64,000 bases of DNA from Lineus longissimus (Eukaryota; Nemertea; Pilidiophora; Heteronemertea; Lineidae), in NCBI RefSeq assembly GCF_910592395.1, contig NC_088313.1, positions 20,910,437 through 20,974,436 of the forward strand, written 5' to 3'. A program made the translations under genes and the position numbers. Shown one piece after another: positions 39,316 through 51,344 of the stretch. Under the pieces are notes generated by a model. That model was not told the DNA's origin. It was given only the letters and a program-made list of their open reading frames with translations, and searched no databases. Position 1 is the first letter of the stretch, and each line of letters begins with the position of its first letter.

Positions 39316-42300
39316 CTGAAAGTAATATGGTCACCAAAGGTTAGAATGACTCACCCATGGACAGCATGATTAGTAACCACTGAGTTTTCTTTGCCTAGGG
39401 GCCAATACAAGTTGAAGTCACATTCGGGGTGAACTCTGCTACCGGCAGTTCGACTGTACAGCAATACCAGTTTTGGTGTTATCCGCAGGCAAGATTTTAT
39501 CAATTTGTTAGCTTTTCGCTCATGTCGAATCTACGCTCCATCCGCTCAAACCATTATCATGCCGACTCAAAATGACGCGTGTATCTAGAACAAGGACCCC
39601 TAACATTAAATCTACGGCTCCGATATATTGTTTTATTATTCCAAGGGGAGGTTCATTGACATTTCTGCCAATACATCGGCTCTATATTCTTGTCACATCG
39701 AATGGCGTATGAGATCTGAGGGCAAAGCCTGTATCACACGATGGACTGTAAACAACTTCTGATTAGCAACTTTTGATTCGCCACTGGCATATCATTCTAC
39801 GGAATGTCACATAAGAAACCGTTTCGAAGTGGAATGCAACTCGTAAGGCCCCGGCAGAGGGCATATAAGGAGGTCGTTATCATTAACCTGATGCCGAACT
39901 TAGCTTTGCCATCAGTGAAGGATGCGTTGTCAGATGGCGTAGATGGATCCAAGTCTGAAAAAAGTGTCTATCACTTGACACGAAGCAACTAGCAGACGAC
40001 AGCTGCATGAATCAGCCGATTAAGAGTCCTTGTGAAGAGAGAATGCGATGTACCATCAGCTAACTTGTAGATCATGCCACGCCGTGACCATTTGATTGCT
40101 GTGACGAAACAACTCCAACACCATGGTTAGCTGAAATGACGCCTCATTGCCGATGTAGCACCCGCTTTCATCCTCGCGCCGCTTGACTTGTTGTTTCGTC
40201 ATAGTCGTAATCATGGTAGCGACTAGACATCCCTCATGTTTAAACCATGCCGGAATACATAAGTGAGTAAGTTGAGGCATACGTCATAGAAACGCTCGCA
40301 AGGTACATTCACCTGATGCTTGGCGAGAAAGCAATGGATATGCCTTTTAATTCTATTCATGGTATGCGTTTGCGGCCCGCAAGTGCTAAGATCGCCGATC
40401 TGAAGAATGGCAGTCTCCAGCAGGGCTACTGTTTCAGCAGTTATACCTTCAGCTCATCAGCTAGCTGGATTGCCTGAGCTCATCCTAAAGCTTCCTTAAT
40501 GCTATTATAGCATCATTGACGAGGAAGCATGGCTGCTGCTGCAGCTGCTGATTCACCAATCTCGTTCGGGAGTGAAGAGGTCAAGGTCATTTGAAAGTGA
40601 TAAATGCTTCTTTTCCACTGAGCCGTTACTTTCCAACTACCCAGAGACAACGATTGTATCTGTGTCGATGTCAAAGACTACATCAATGCCCAAGCCTTTC
40701 AACTGGCCAGCAGAAAACACAACAAGAGAAAGCGCCCGTCCATGAGACACTCTGATTGATAGCCGTGTCGAAGACATCTCGCCTGCCATCTTTTTTGCGC
40801 TGTAGATTGAACATGGTCGCCGTGTCTACCACGTCTGGGGTTAATGTGGCAGACGTATCCTCGTCCCATGGGCAATATGTTGCCCTGCTACTCGCTGGAA
40901 CACGTATCTGCTTCATGGTGGCACATTTGATCCGAGGTTGTTCTGACGCGCTAATCTTGGATATTGCAGAGAATGTTGGTCGGCTTTTTTTTAGTGTCTG
41001 GAACGCAACAGCTGCACTGTGTAATGTAGTATAAGGCTCCCTGGTAAGAGGTTGCTTCAAACAGGGATTTATTCTATTTCAGTGATAATCTAAAAAGGAG
41101 GATAGTTGGCACTCAAGACTTATTCGAAACTTGTATGAAATGAATTGAACATCTGAAGTGTTTTGATGACTGCCATCAATGAACTTGTTTCTAGCATCAT
41201 TCCTTCACACCAAACCAAATAGAAATCAAATCAGATGATTGTGAAGATTACAAACACTGCCGTTGCCAGGCAACGAGGCAAGATCCATAGTGACAATCTT
41301 TGGAAATTGACCCAATCATCGATAGAGCTGGAGATGATAATATGGCTATTATTTCGGCGCAAGGAGAAGCCTATTGTGTTACTTAATCACGTTCGGATGC
41401 TGGGAAATGTTGGGGTGAATCTATTTGCGCTATCTTCAAGCAATATTGACCTAATACTAAAAATCGTCCAACTGAAGCGTTCATTTATCTCTGCCAACAT
41501 GGCTATTTTGAAATCAATGCCCCGGTTGGCTGTGGGGCTCTCCCTCAATGGACCCATGTACGAGGTTCTCAATCAATAACAAGACATCTTTCTGGGAAGC
41601 TGTGCATGTTCTCAAATAGTTCATTCCCATCGTATCTCAGAGAATACTTTGACCCGCGGGGTTCCAGGATCCACAATCAATGTCCCAGCGTATTTTCATT
41701 TGGATTTGAAGCAGTATTATAAGAGTTTATATCATAAAGTTCCATGGCTGTTTTGCTATTCAGAGATCGTGCTGTGTACTGGATGATGGATGGTGGAACT
41801 ATTGGGAAAACGCCTCAGTCTTCTAATTGCCAAAGTATCGCCAACCAGAGCTGTCGGAGGTTCGTTTGTACTCTAGGTATGTCATTCAATGAAGAGAAAA
41901 AAGAGTGTTTTGATGGAGTCAATTTTTCAAGACATCACTCAGAATGACGAATGATGTACTTGATTAGTTGCATACCATCACGCGATGTACCGCTGTAATC
42001 GCAGAAATCCATAGGACCGAGAAAATTTCAATTACAAGAACAAAACGGCTCTGTTTAATCTCAACCTGACAACCTTCCTTGGAGGCACACCACGACATTC
42101 TCGGCACCGCCGCCGAGATTTCTTGAGATGATTGTGGGGAAGTACTTTACTCGTGCAATTGAAATGCACCATTCATTCAACTAGTATCGTAAACTTCAGT
42201 CCTCGTTAGCGAAGGGAGAAATGGATTTCGATATCAGGCAAGAAATTATTCTGACAAGTAGGCTGCCTGAAGCTTCTGTACTGGCCATGTTTGGGGTAAT

Positions 42301-42336
42301 TGAGATGGGCTGCTTCTCATTAGCTGGTTGACTCAC
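39316..42336. other. Receptor intron, no gene recognised
   Basis: Intron between the 45-bp and 110-bp receptor exons. Open frames at 40683-41060 (minus) and 41235-41579 (plus) lack recognisable domains and are probably chance or decayed transposon sequence. Confidence 0.4.
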
Positions 42337-42381
42337 CTGAAGAAGCCACACATTGGTTGTCATCATAAGGTTCTTCTCGTC
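42337..42381 (-). CDS. Nicotinic receptor 45-bp exon (shared?)
   Basis: Fifteen codons, DEKNLMMTTNVWLLQ, between acceptor ctttccag and donor gtgagt, phase 0 on both sides. This is the small conserved nicotinic exon that precedes the 110-bp exon; the splice reads VWLLQ-RWRDYK. The exons before it (signal peptide and first strand region) were not found between here and the satellite at 51.3 kb, so they are too diverged to see or lie beyond the array. Confidence 0.9.
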
Positions 42382-42667
42382 CTGGAAAGACAAAAATTAC
42401 AAGAAATTGTTAGAAGTAGTAAAAAAGAATTCTGTTAAACTTACGTAACAGTGCCGATGATGCTGTTCAATGTTGTCCATGATCGAGCAAAACTTTGGTT
42501 CCACCGAGATTTGATCTCGGATCACAGAGTCCTGCGAGCTGACCACCACGGAACCTTGCATAAGTAGTATTGGTAAGTTCGTATTATACGCCCATTCAGC
42601 GTGGTCACCAAGGAATCCCCTGACTGACACTCGGAAGAGCATAGAAACCCGTGTCCGTGACACCAAA

Positions 42668-42739
42668 GGTTCCATGGTGTAATGGTCAGCATTCGGGACT
42701 TTGAATCCCGCGATCCGAGTTCAAATCTCGGTGGAACCT
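42668..42739 (+). tRNA. tRNA-Gln(TTG): tRNA-Gln (anticodon TTG)
   Basis: A 72-nt cloverleaf: acceptor GGTTCCA pairs with TGGAACC, the D-arm starts TGGTGTAATGG, the anticodon stem CGGGA/TCCCG encloses CTTTGAA with anticodon TTG (reads CAA), and the T-arm is CCGAG/CTCGG with loop TTCAAAT. A and B boxes are intact. No T4 run follows immediately; the nearest long T-run is about 30 bp downstream (near 42771). It lies on the strand opposite the receptor gene, about 290 bp upstream of the 45-bp exon. Looks functional. Confidence 0.95.
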
Positions 42740-43653
42740 ACTTTGTATTATCCATGTACATGTATATACTTTTTTTATTCGCTTTACAAATACCATCAAA
42801 TTCTCGAATAATGTTCATGTTACACAACTGCTGAGATGGAGACGCCAATTAACAGCTGAGCCATCAGTTTTATGTTTGGAAACTCATCTTACGACTTCAT
42901 ACCTGCGGTCTGATTATAGTATTAGCCCAGTCTCCTTGGGGAGATTGGATCAATATTAGTTCTCCCTTTATTCCGGTTGGTAAGATTGAAGAGCGGCAAA
43001 ACAAACATGTACGGTATCAACTGGCCGAGGGAGTCTCTCATAGGAAGAAGAACCATGCTGTCGTCACTGGCAACCTGGAAACAACGCGCAGACACCGCCT
43101 GGCACTAGCAAGCCAAGATAGTTGATGCTCGCTGTACTGAAGGAGTAATACGAAGTTACCCATGATTGCTTTACTGTTGTAATCCCGACAATATTTCTGT
43201 CGCCGAAACCAACAACGTGCGAATTTTTATTTCACCTCACTACGAAAACAGGTTAATTGGGTCGCTTGTTGAAAGTCAGTCTCCATTCACATTGGTCAAA
43301 GACTGATGATTTCTGATTCCGACATGCTCTAGGAGTTGGTTCTTCCCTTGTTGGGTTAATGTAGCTGATGCAGTGCATTGCATACAATGTAGTGTACATT
43401 TGTTGGTCGGTTAATATTTCAACAAGAGATCTCTTGTCTCCCCTTGTCGAAAAACTAAGCCCAGTCACATGACACATTTCCCGCGCCGATGATGGGTGAA
43501 AAGTGTTCAACAGATAAACGACACTTTACAGTAAAGCACCGAGTAATTGCGAGCATAATCACAACTCCAAACAAACGCCTGCTCACTCAAAGAAAATTAT
43601 TCGAATACAGTCAGTATATATCAAAACCACTTAATGCAGATATGATGTAAGTA

Positions 43654-43740
43654 CAGTAGAACCTCTCTATTAAGGACACCCTTGGGACTGACAGGTGCTG
43701 TCCTAATGAAAGAGGTCAGACTGAATGGAAACAACTAATT
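43654..43740 (+). mobile_element. Pogo/Tigger-like transposon end
   Basis: After a TA dinucleotide the sequence begins cagtagaacctctctattaa and continues with imperfect inverted copies of the same motif (ctgtcctaatgaaagaggtc). This is the typical terminal repeat design of pogo/Tigger-like elements. The matching far end was not located. Confidence 0.5.
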
Positions 43741-44199
43741 TTGGACCAACACATGTTGGCGTGTTGGCGTACACTGCCGAACACTGCAGTTAAATGATAA
43801 CAAATAATGTTGTGAAAGGGAAATTTTCACATTAAAATCCTTCAGAGCAGCAGCTGCTCGCAGTTACACACAATGATGCATACAACACCGTGCAGTAGTA
43901 TCCTCAAGTGGTAATGTGTAGTTTACATTTGAAAGAACATGCAATATCGGTCCTAGTCAGTCGCTCTTCACAACAGACAAGGGCATGCAAATAACACAGC
44001 TCCAGTCAGTGCAAATTCTGAGCCCACAAATTCATACGATGATGTTGTCACCGATTTGGAGGATCACAGGCATCTCAACAAGACATATTTGCGAAAATTG
44101 AACATCATTTTTTTCAATCATAAGTAAGTCATCCCTTGTATTGCCAACAACCTGCGGAATGTTCTGATTGCTGTACCATCTCTGTGCTTCAGGGACTCA

Positions 44200-45090
44200 C
44201 GTGCACGCAGGCTTGGGTTCAACATATCATGAACGACAATCGGCTTACTGAAATATCACAACCTCAGCAATGAGATGCTGCCAGTTAGGCCTACATGCCC
44301 CTTTAAAGTACTTGATTAAAGGCCAAAATGTCAGCGTAACCATCGTCTGACACAGCAGTGGCGGTTTCAGATCCACTTGGCTGGGAAATAAGTGTGGTGA
44401 AGTATTTGGCCCTCAGGGACGAAAAGTTACCGCCGAATACATAAATGTGATCTGAATCCATTTAGCTGTATATGTTGGCATATCTGTTATTCAATATATT
44501 AGCAAGTTACCCCATTCATGCACCATAACCACTGGCACTGGTAAGCCTCAAGTACTTCCCGCTCGGTTTTGAAGATATTGAAGGCTTCTTCGACAATGGT
44601 AAGGCAGTCATTAGTATCTGGCGAGAATGATACTCCCTCCTCTTAACTTCATGAGTGTCCGGACGTGCGCATAAAAACTACTTCGATCCAACACCTCTTT
44701 CCAGAACTGGACCATTACAAGTGGTACATGAATGGGAGACAGAGAGATTGGTAGAGGTTACTTCTGTATTGCCATCCACACAGCAGCAATGTCAGTGGAA
44801 TATGGATGATTTCATTAAACTGTAGGAGGTCTGGACGAAAAAATAGCGCTTTGAACCGATCAGGCCATTGCTGATGACCTTCCATGTAAACCAGACATGT
44901 CATATTAAAGGCACGTCAATCCATTCTAGCGAATCCTTCAGCGCAAAATCGATTCTCTCGATCATGGCGCCAGCGATAACCGCTTCGTTAATCAGGTGAA
45001 TTGTGCAGCGTGCCTGGAGAACACGGTGAGAGATTAACGACAGATGGTCTGCCATAAAATGCATTGTGGATGGATCTGTCATCTTTAATA
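44200..45090 (-). pseudogene. Decayed coding relic, possibly transposon-derived
   Basis: Several adjacent minus-strand frames look protein-like but are broken by frame changes and stops, for example one with VLDRSSFYAHVRTLMKLR, one with EEAFNIFKTEREVLEAYQ and then QWLWCM, and open frames at 44715-44903 and 44900-45082. I do not recognise the family. Its position about 0.5 kb from a pogo-like end suggests a transposon origin, but host-gene remnants cannot be excluded. Confidence 0.25.
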
Positions 45091-48000
45091 ATGCAACATA
45101 CTATCTAGGTGAATATTGGAACAGGATAGAGTGTTCACCAACCCAGGCGTTATCAGATGACAAACAAAGAACAGGGGTTGTCGAAGGGTGATCGAGGAAA
45201 TTACATCCCTGCTTCAGCCAAGGTTTACCTAGGTTAACCATCCTGATAGCATTAACTAAGTATATTGAATGATACTGCTGGTGTATCATCAGAAAAATTA
45301 GGTTTTTCAATATATGAACGAATTTCCGATATTTGCCAAGATGTCTTGGCAAGCTTATACTAGAGGAATCCAATAAAACCTACTGCTAATGGAAGAGACT
45401 TGAGCTCTACCGCAGCACAGTGTGGGTTATCATCGCGAACACTTGACAAACCATTTTGGTTCGCGGGAAGGAGGGGCCATTTGAGGGGAAACATGGAAGT
45501 GGTCATGTCTACTCGTGGAAGCTGTAGTAATAACTGCTCTGACTAGTTGCGGAAGATAGTAGCAAATGGGATTGACCAACTCGACTACGACCAGTGGGAG
45601 CCTTGAACTATACTTTTCTGCACTTCGGTGGTGTTCGTGATAGTACGGCTAGATACGATTATCAAGTTGAGTGACGGAATTAAACAGCGTCGGCATCACC
45701 GGCACCGACATCAGAAGCAATGGAGAGAGCGGTAGCCGGTACAATGTCAGCACGGTTCAGCAGTTCATTGTGCTCATTATGACGTGTCGCAAACAGAATC
45801 CCACGGGTGGAGCGGAAGTTTCAGACTTGTTCCTTCGTTCAGTGCTATTGAGGGAGAAAACAACATTGGCCGGCATAGTAGGCCAAGTTGGTACTTCCTG
45901 TATACATGTATATAGTTTTGTCATGCCGTGTGGTGTTGCCTATGTGAAGAGAAAGGAGCTCCTGGCATGTTATTCTGTGGTGTTCTTTACTTCACCGCAT
46001 CTCAAGTGCACACCTGCCCACTTCATCAAGTTCAGAATGTTGTAGGAATGAAGCGAGTAGCTTCTACTCCCTCTGACCAGCCTCTCCAAGCCGACCGTGG
46101 AAAGCTTACCATTTTCAATTACATGTACTACTTAACTGTTTCAACTAAGTCTACCAATACAACGGATCCTTGGAGTATAACGCCAATAACAGGTAGAACA
46201 GTTGTCCCGGGACAGTGAGTGAGTGAGCTTGGGATGCACATGCATTCTTTTCTTATTCGTTCCTAATATTGTTATTGTTCTTTAAATAAACCTTTAACTG
46301 GCTGCTTTTTCAATAACAACAGAGTGCTGTTTAGGATTTCACTGAGAGCACTTTATTATTGATTTTCTCATGTTTAGCTTTCACTGAAGTGTGCCGGCAG
46401 TGAAAATCTCTCAGATGATACCTCTCTGAGTTGACTGTTCTCGCATGGTGTTGAGGACTTTCCAACTACCTTTAGGAAAGCTGTCTCTATCACTTTATGT
46501 TTCAAGAATTTGCCATGAAATGGGTTCATTATTAAACTGACTGAATATCAATTCTAGGTACCGCTTTTCGAGGACATATCAATCAGATCAGCCAATAGCT
46601 AAGAAACAGTCCATTCCAGGTCTTTGACACATCACAGGCAACAATTGATATTCCAACCATGGAAACTAAGAAGGCCAGTTGGCAGATACGAATTGATTTC
46701 TCGAAATCGGGTGCCAAGATGCAGAATCCGGCTGAATTAATGGCGCATGTTGGATCGATGGCTGAGCTATCAAAGACAAGACACAGTGGAAAGATAACCC
46801 GGCTAAACAGAGCCGAGAGCTGCTTGTCGCATAATGAGATTTACGAGTGGAAATAAGTTTAGAGGAATCGCGGCAGGAACATTTCGCTGGTTGTTATGCT
46901 AAGTCAACCTCGGCTTCCTCTAGTGATGCATAAGGCTGATTCGTTGAAGCTTACACATCTGTCAAATATGCCTAAACACACAGCAAAAAAGGTTATTACT
47001 TCAAAACCTCGTTTTCTATGAAATTTTCACTCACTTTCCATTAGGCATTAGTTATCATAAAGTGAGAGTTCAACTCTTTGTTCGAAGCGCCGTTATCATA
47101 CAGCGATAACAAATTGACGTGACTAATACACGCACGGCCGTTTAGCGTAAAATTGGCAAACGTGTTATGGTTTAGCACTTAACTGAAGCTATATAAGCCG
47201 TAAAATCTGCAACTGACAGCTCTGCCCAGTTAGGATATGCCCTACGTGGATCTTAAATCAAAAGAGAATCGACCATGTCAGCTTTTATATTGGATAAAAC
47301 TTGATTCATGTCGCCGACTCGGTGGTACAGCTTTTTATCGCTTTCAATAGTTCTTGGGGCATAAATCACCGATTTATGCTTTGACGGCTCCCTCAAATCG
47401 ACCAGAATCTATGCACCAATATCTAGTTTCCATGGAAACCGATGATTCTCTACGCAGAAATTGCAGAAGGGGTAATACGCATGATGACGGTCCTATGACT
47501 GAGTCTGTCCTTGCCGATCAATTATGATGTAGACGCGATCATGGCTTTGGCATACGACCCTCGCATTCCTTTTCCGTTTAGAAGGATTTCGTCTTGCAGG
47601 CGTTTTGCAAGAGCGGAATCCAGGCCCAAGGAAAGACCCTGTCTTGGTAGAAACACACCAATCGGAACCGAAAACTTCCAGATGGGAGGAACGCCCTGAC
47701 TGGTGCCAATAAGTGCACCGAGCGTGATACTAAAAGCAATCCTCCAAACGTGTATGGTTTGCTGATGAAGTTTCACCATAGAAAGGATGTTGGGACAAGA
47801 GGTGGCCAAATGACAGTTATCAAAGCAGGGTATACAGAGGATGTTTGGGAAGCCGACGCGGCAACCTCGGGATAAACCAACGAGAAAGAAGCTTTTCAGA
47901 CTACTTTAAAAGTACTCAGTCATCCAATCCCGGGAGGCTCGTTAGATACGTGAGATGCCTTAAACAAGTATCTAAGATGAAGTGCTTCGTCTTACTTAGA

Positions 48001-49296
48001 GCTTGATCTATACTCTATCACGCGGACAGAAATGGAACCTAAAGAAGATCCGTTGCTAATCCCAGCACGTTCTCTTGGATTGAAGTGGAATATTCTATGT
48101 TCTAATTCTTCTCCTTCATTCATTTATGAAGACAAACCTGATATCCCGCACTGAGTAATGGAGTGAAATTAATTACCACATTGTGGAAACTTTTCCCGAT
48201 ATCGGTGTTGTTGCTGTTATGGTGTATAGAGTACTGTATCGATCGCTCCACTGGAGCCGGGTTTCACTCCCAGCTTTCAACCAAATGCACCCGTTTCGAG
48301 GAGCACCGCATCCGTTAGTGTTTGGTGAACTAGATTCTTTTTCGAAATTCTATTTCCTTTCGTCGATTTCTTTGCATATTTTACCCTTGGGCAGAATTAT
48401 AATGTGGTCCAGGAAATGTTATATATCAGTTTAGCTACAACGCGAAAAACGAAATATATTGGACAGTTTGAACTTGTTGGCAATATGTTTTTATCAAACA
48501 GGCTACGTGACTGAGTCGCACAGAAGACCGAAAAGACCCTCTATCTTCGCCATTTCGACAACATTCAGCTATCATGTTTCCCATCCATGCACCTGCATCA
48601 CCTGGACAAGTTTCGTCGTTAAAGTGTATTAAAAAGAAGACTTTGTCTTGAGTAATACAAATGCCTGAGGACGTGTCCTCTGTTTATAAATCATCCATTT
48701 GAGCAGACGACAGCTGTAGATTATGTTCAACATCCCCAGTCTTGAATCCTTATAAACGAGTAGGAAGTTACACAGCTCTGAAGTGGCACCAAGTAGCTTA
48801 ACTGACATGACTAAATGCACAGCGACGTGCTTCTTTAAATCCCTGGATAAAACTTCATTAAACTAACGCATAAACCTCACAATCATTTCATTTCAAAAGC
48901 TGCGCATTTCATCAACTTCGCGCACAGAGGCAGAAAGAAAACTTGAACAGCATGTTTCCTCTGACAAACTGCTGATGAAAATGGTAATCATTCAAAACAG
49001 CGTCTCAGCGTTTTATTTTGTAATGAAATTGGGTAAAGACGTGACAAGTTTAATTAGAAACCATGGAAGTGTGCTCGTAGTTAGTCTTTGTCAGGAAGCA
49101 AAAAGTTGGAGTATGACTGACTATTCATCAACATCATTGGCTTCTCGGTAACGCTGGATGGAATGATGACCTGTCATAGTGTTTATATTCATTAGTCAGA
49201 TGCTCATCTCTGATTAAAACGCAGAAAGAATCAGTGAAACTGGACGTGTTGAGAAAGTCACAATACACTCCCTTATGCTTTGACATCCTGACAATA

Positions 49297-49492
49297 GGGC
49301 CGTTTAGACGACAGGCGAAAAGACCGCATTCGGATCGAATCTGGATGAATCCGGATTAAAACCACCCAAGGCGATGGTACCTTTTTAGTCCGGATGCAAC
49401 CACATTGATCCGGATCTTTTTGCGTTTACACGACGAAAAATTAATCCGGATTCGGGACGCATCCGCATTTTTTCGCGTCGTCTAAACGGCCC
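49297..49492. mobile_element. 196-bp MITE with terminal inverted repeats
   Basis: Begins gggccgtttagacgac and ends with its exact complement gtcgtctaaacggccc. Inverted-repeat similarity continues, imperfectly, for about 45 bp from each end, with internal atccggat motifs. No coding capacity. The target-site duplication is unclear. Structure is that of a non-autonomous DNA transposon. Confidence 0.85.
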
Positions 49493-51344
49493 TTATATCA
49501 GGCCATTTCACTCGATACATACTTACTCCCTCGGAAACATGCCTAAGGAGAAGTCGTATTGTAGGCCCTGTTTGCAAGAGGATGATGCTTTAAGGCAAAG
49601 TGTTTATGACTCTGTACGTTTACCAACTTTCTTGAGGAAGAAACACAACTTCTCAAGCAGACAATAGATAAAGTCGACACAGAGTTTAAGGTTGCCATGG
49701 AAACCAGTTTGTAGCATGATCGGGTTCGCCGCGGAAGGAGCTTCTGGAAGGAACCTCGGCCAAGTTTACGATAATGATTGTACGACTGTCTTGTTACTGG
49801 GGGCAGAAGAATGGAGCGCCGAAAGGGGGGGGGTTGATAAAGCTCTTCATCCTTCATATCTATCAACTCATTCCTCGGGCTGGCGACCGTGGCTGAAGCG
49901 GTAACCGGGTTATAAGCTTGATGACACTCCACGTGTCCACAAATGGTTAAGTACGGCTGATTTAATGTTGGCCCAGACTCTTATCAATGCATTTATATTG
50001 GATGAGGAGAGGAATTGGTTGAAGGCGCAGATGTTAAGGTTAATTTGTTGAAGGTCATCTCAAGGTTATGATATCTGCAGCACGGCGGATTCTGATTTAG
50101 TGTGAGGTTCTTCTTCTTCTTCAGTGTTCAACCTGCCTAAGTAAAACTATAACCTCAGTCCTGTTGCGGAGATGAAGCGACTTGTCGCCCGAAGGTCCGG
50201 CTGTGTTCCCCACAGCTTTTCTTCGACCTTCGTGTCCTTAGGCCAGAATCTATCTCGTAGAAATACCATTTGATGATATCATCATTCATCCAGTATTTCG
50301 TAGCGTTCATAATCAGTTGTTGAATCAGAACATTTTGTTGCGTCTATTCATTTGTCGCTTCAACATCTCTCTCTTCAAGGAATACCAAATGAAAGTATAT
50401 ACATGTAGACCTAGGGTTCATCCAATCTGTTATTGGCATCAGCAGTCGAGTGGTGTTGCAACACTTAATACCAGTGCTGTGCATAACTACTGTACTTATA
50501 CTACAGGCATTCCTTGATGTTGAGATGGGCTCAGTAGGAATCACAAGAGATAGCCTTCGGCGAGTCAGAGGCTCAACAGATCTGAGCGGCGAACGTCGGT
50601 TTCCGCGTCTCTTGCTCAGAGCCCTGAAGAGTAGTTGCGTGTTCGATCTCAGATTCCAGTGTCAAAGTTTATCGATAATGAGAAATCTTAAACCTTATCA
50701 TCGATCACCTCAAGCCACAGCTTTCCAAATATTTCAAAATATGCTTTAGCGAGATAAAACTGTACCTCAACGTAAAACACTCTCTAACTTTAATCGTGCA
50801 ATTTCACAAAGGTTCTCAACAAAATAAAGGCCAGTCAACTTATCGAAACATAGCGTTCGGTTTGTTGAAACACCGAATTGAGGAGATTAGCAGGCCATGT
50901 GTTCCTAAAGTTTGCACTAAGGAGTTGTATAAAAACATTTATATGGTAGTCTAATTCACTGCAATTACGTACCCGCTTTACAACCGTACGCTCCGAGAAT
51001 CTTGTTTTTGCTTTGAATTGCGATATAACTGTTCGCCCGGGTGTGTTCAATTGGTTTCCAGTATTATACTCGTGGGACAAACCTTTTATTAATAATGCAT
51101 AAACGGTTGCACAGGGCAGGGAAATTGTTCTAAATTTGTTATGATTTATTTGAGTGTTAAATAAGGAATGAATAAAATGTTTAGAGCTTGTGGTTGCAGC
51201 ACAACCAATAATTATTAGCAAGAGGGTATAAAATAAGAGACGTGATCAGATATCCATACTGCTTCAACCCATGGTCGGAATCCCCGCTCTACGTCTGCTA
51301 ACCTCTCTAGCAACCACCTAGGGGAATGTTACCGAGTATTTTAA

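Larger units (their letters stand above)
42740..51344. other. Gene-poor region with transposon relics
   Basis: Apart from a pogo-like end (43654), a decayed coding relic (44.2-45.1 kb) and a MITE (49297-49492), all listed separately, I recognise nothing. Short open frames are scattered on both strands without family motifs. The missing 5' receptor exons were looked for here and not found. Confidence 0.4.

Noticed and set aside
40683-41060. Overlapping open frames on both strands, considered as a transposon relic
   Set aside because: Only a weak HEADT-like fragment with stops; too little to support a call.
47522-47809. Minus-strand frame with a hydrophobic N-terminal stretch, considered as a signal-peptide/first exon for the nicotinic receptor
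   Set aside because: No phase-compatible donor and no convincing receptor N-terminal motif (RPV or the xIIDV end) follows; resemblance is weak.
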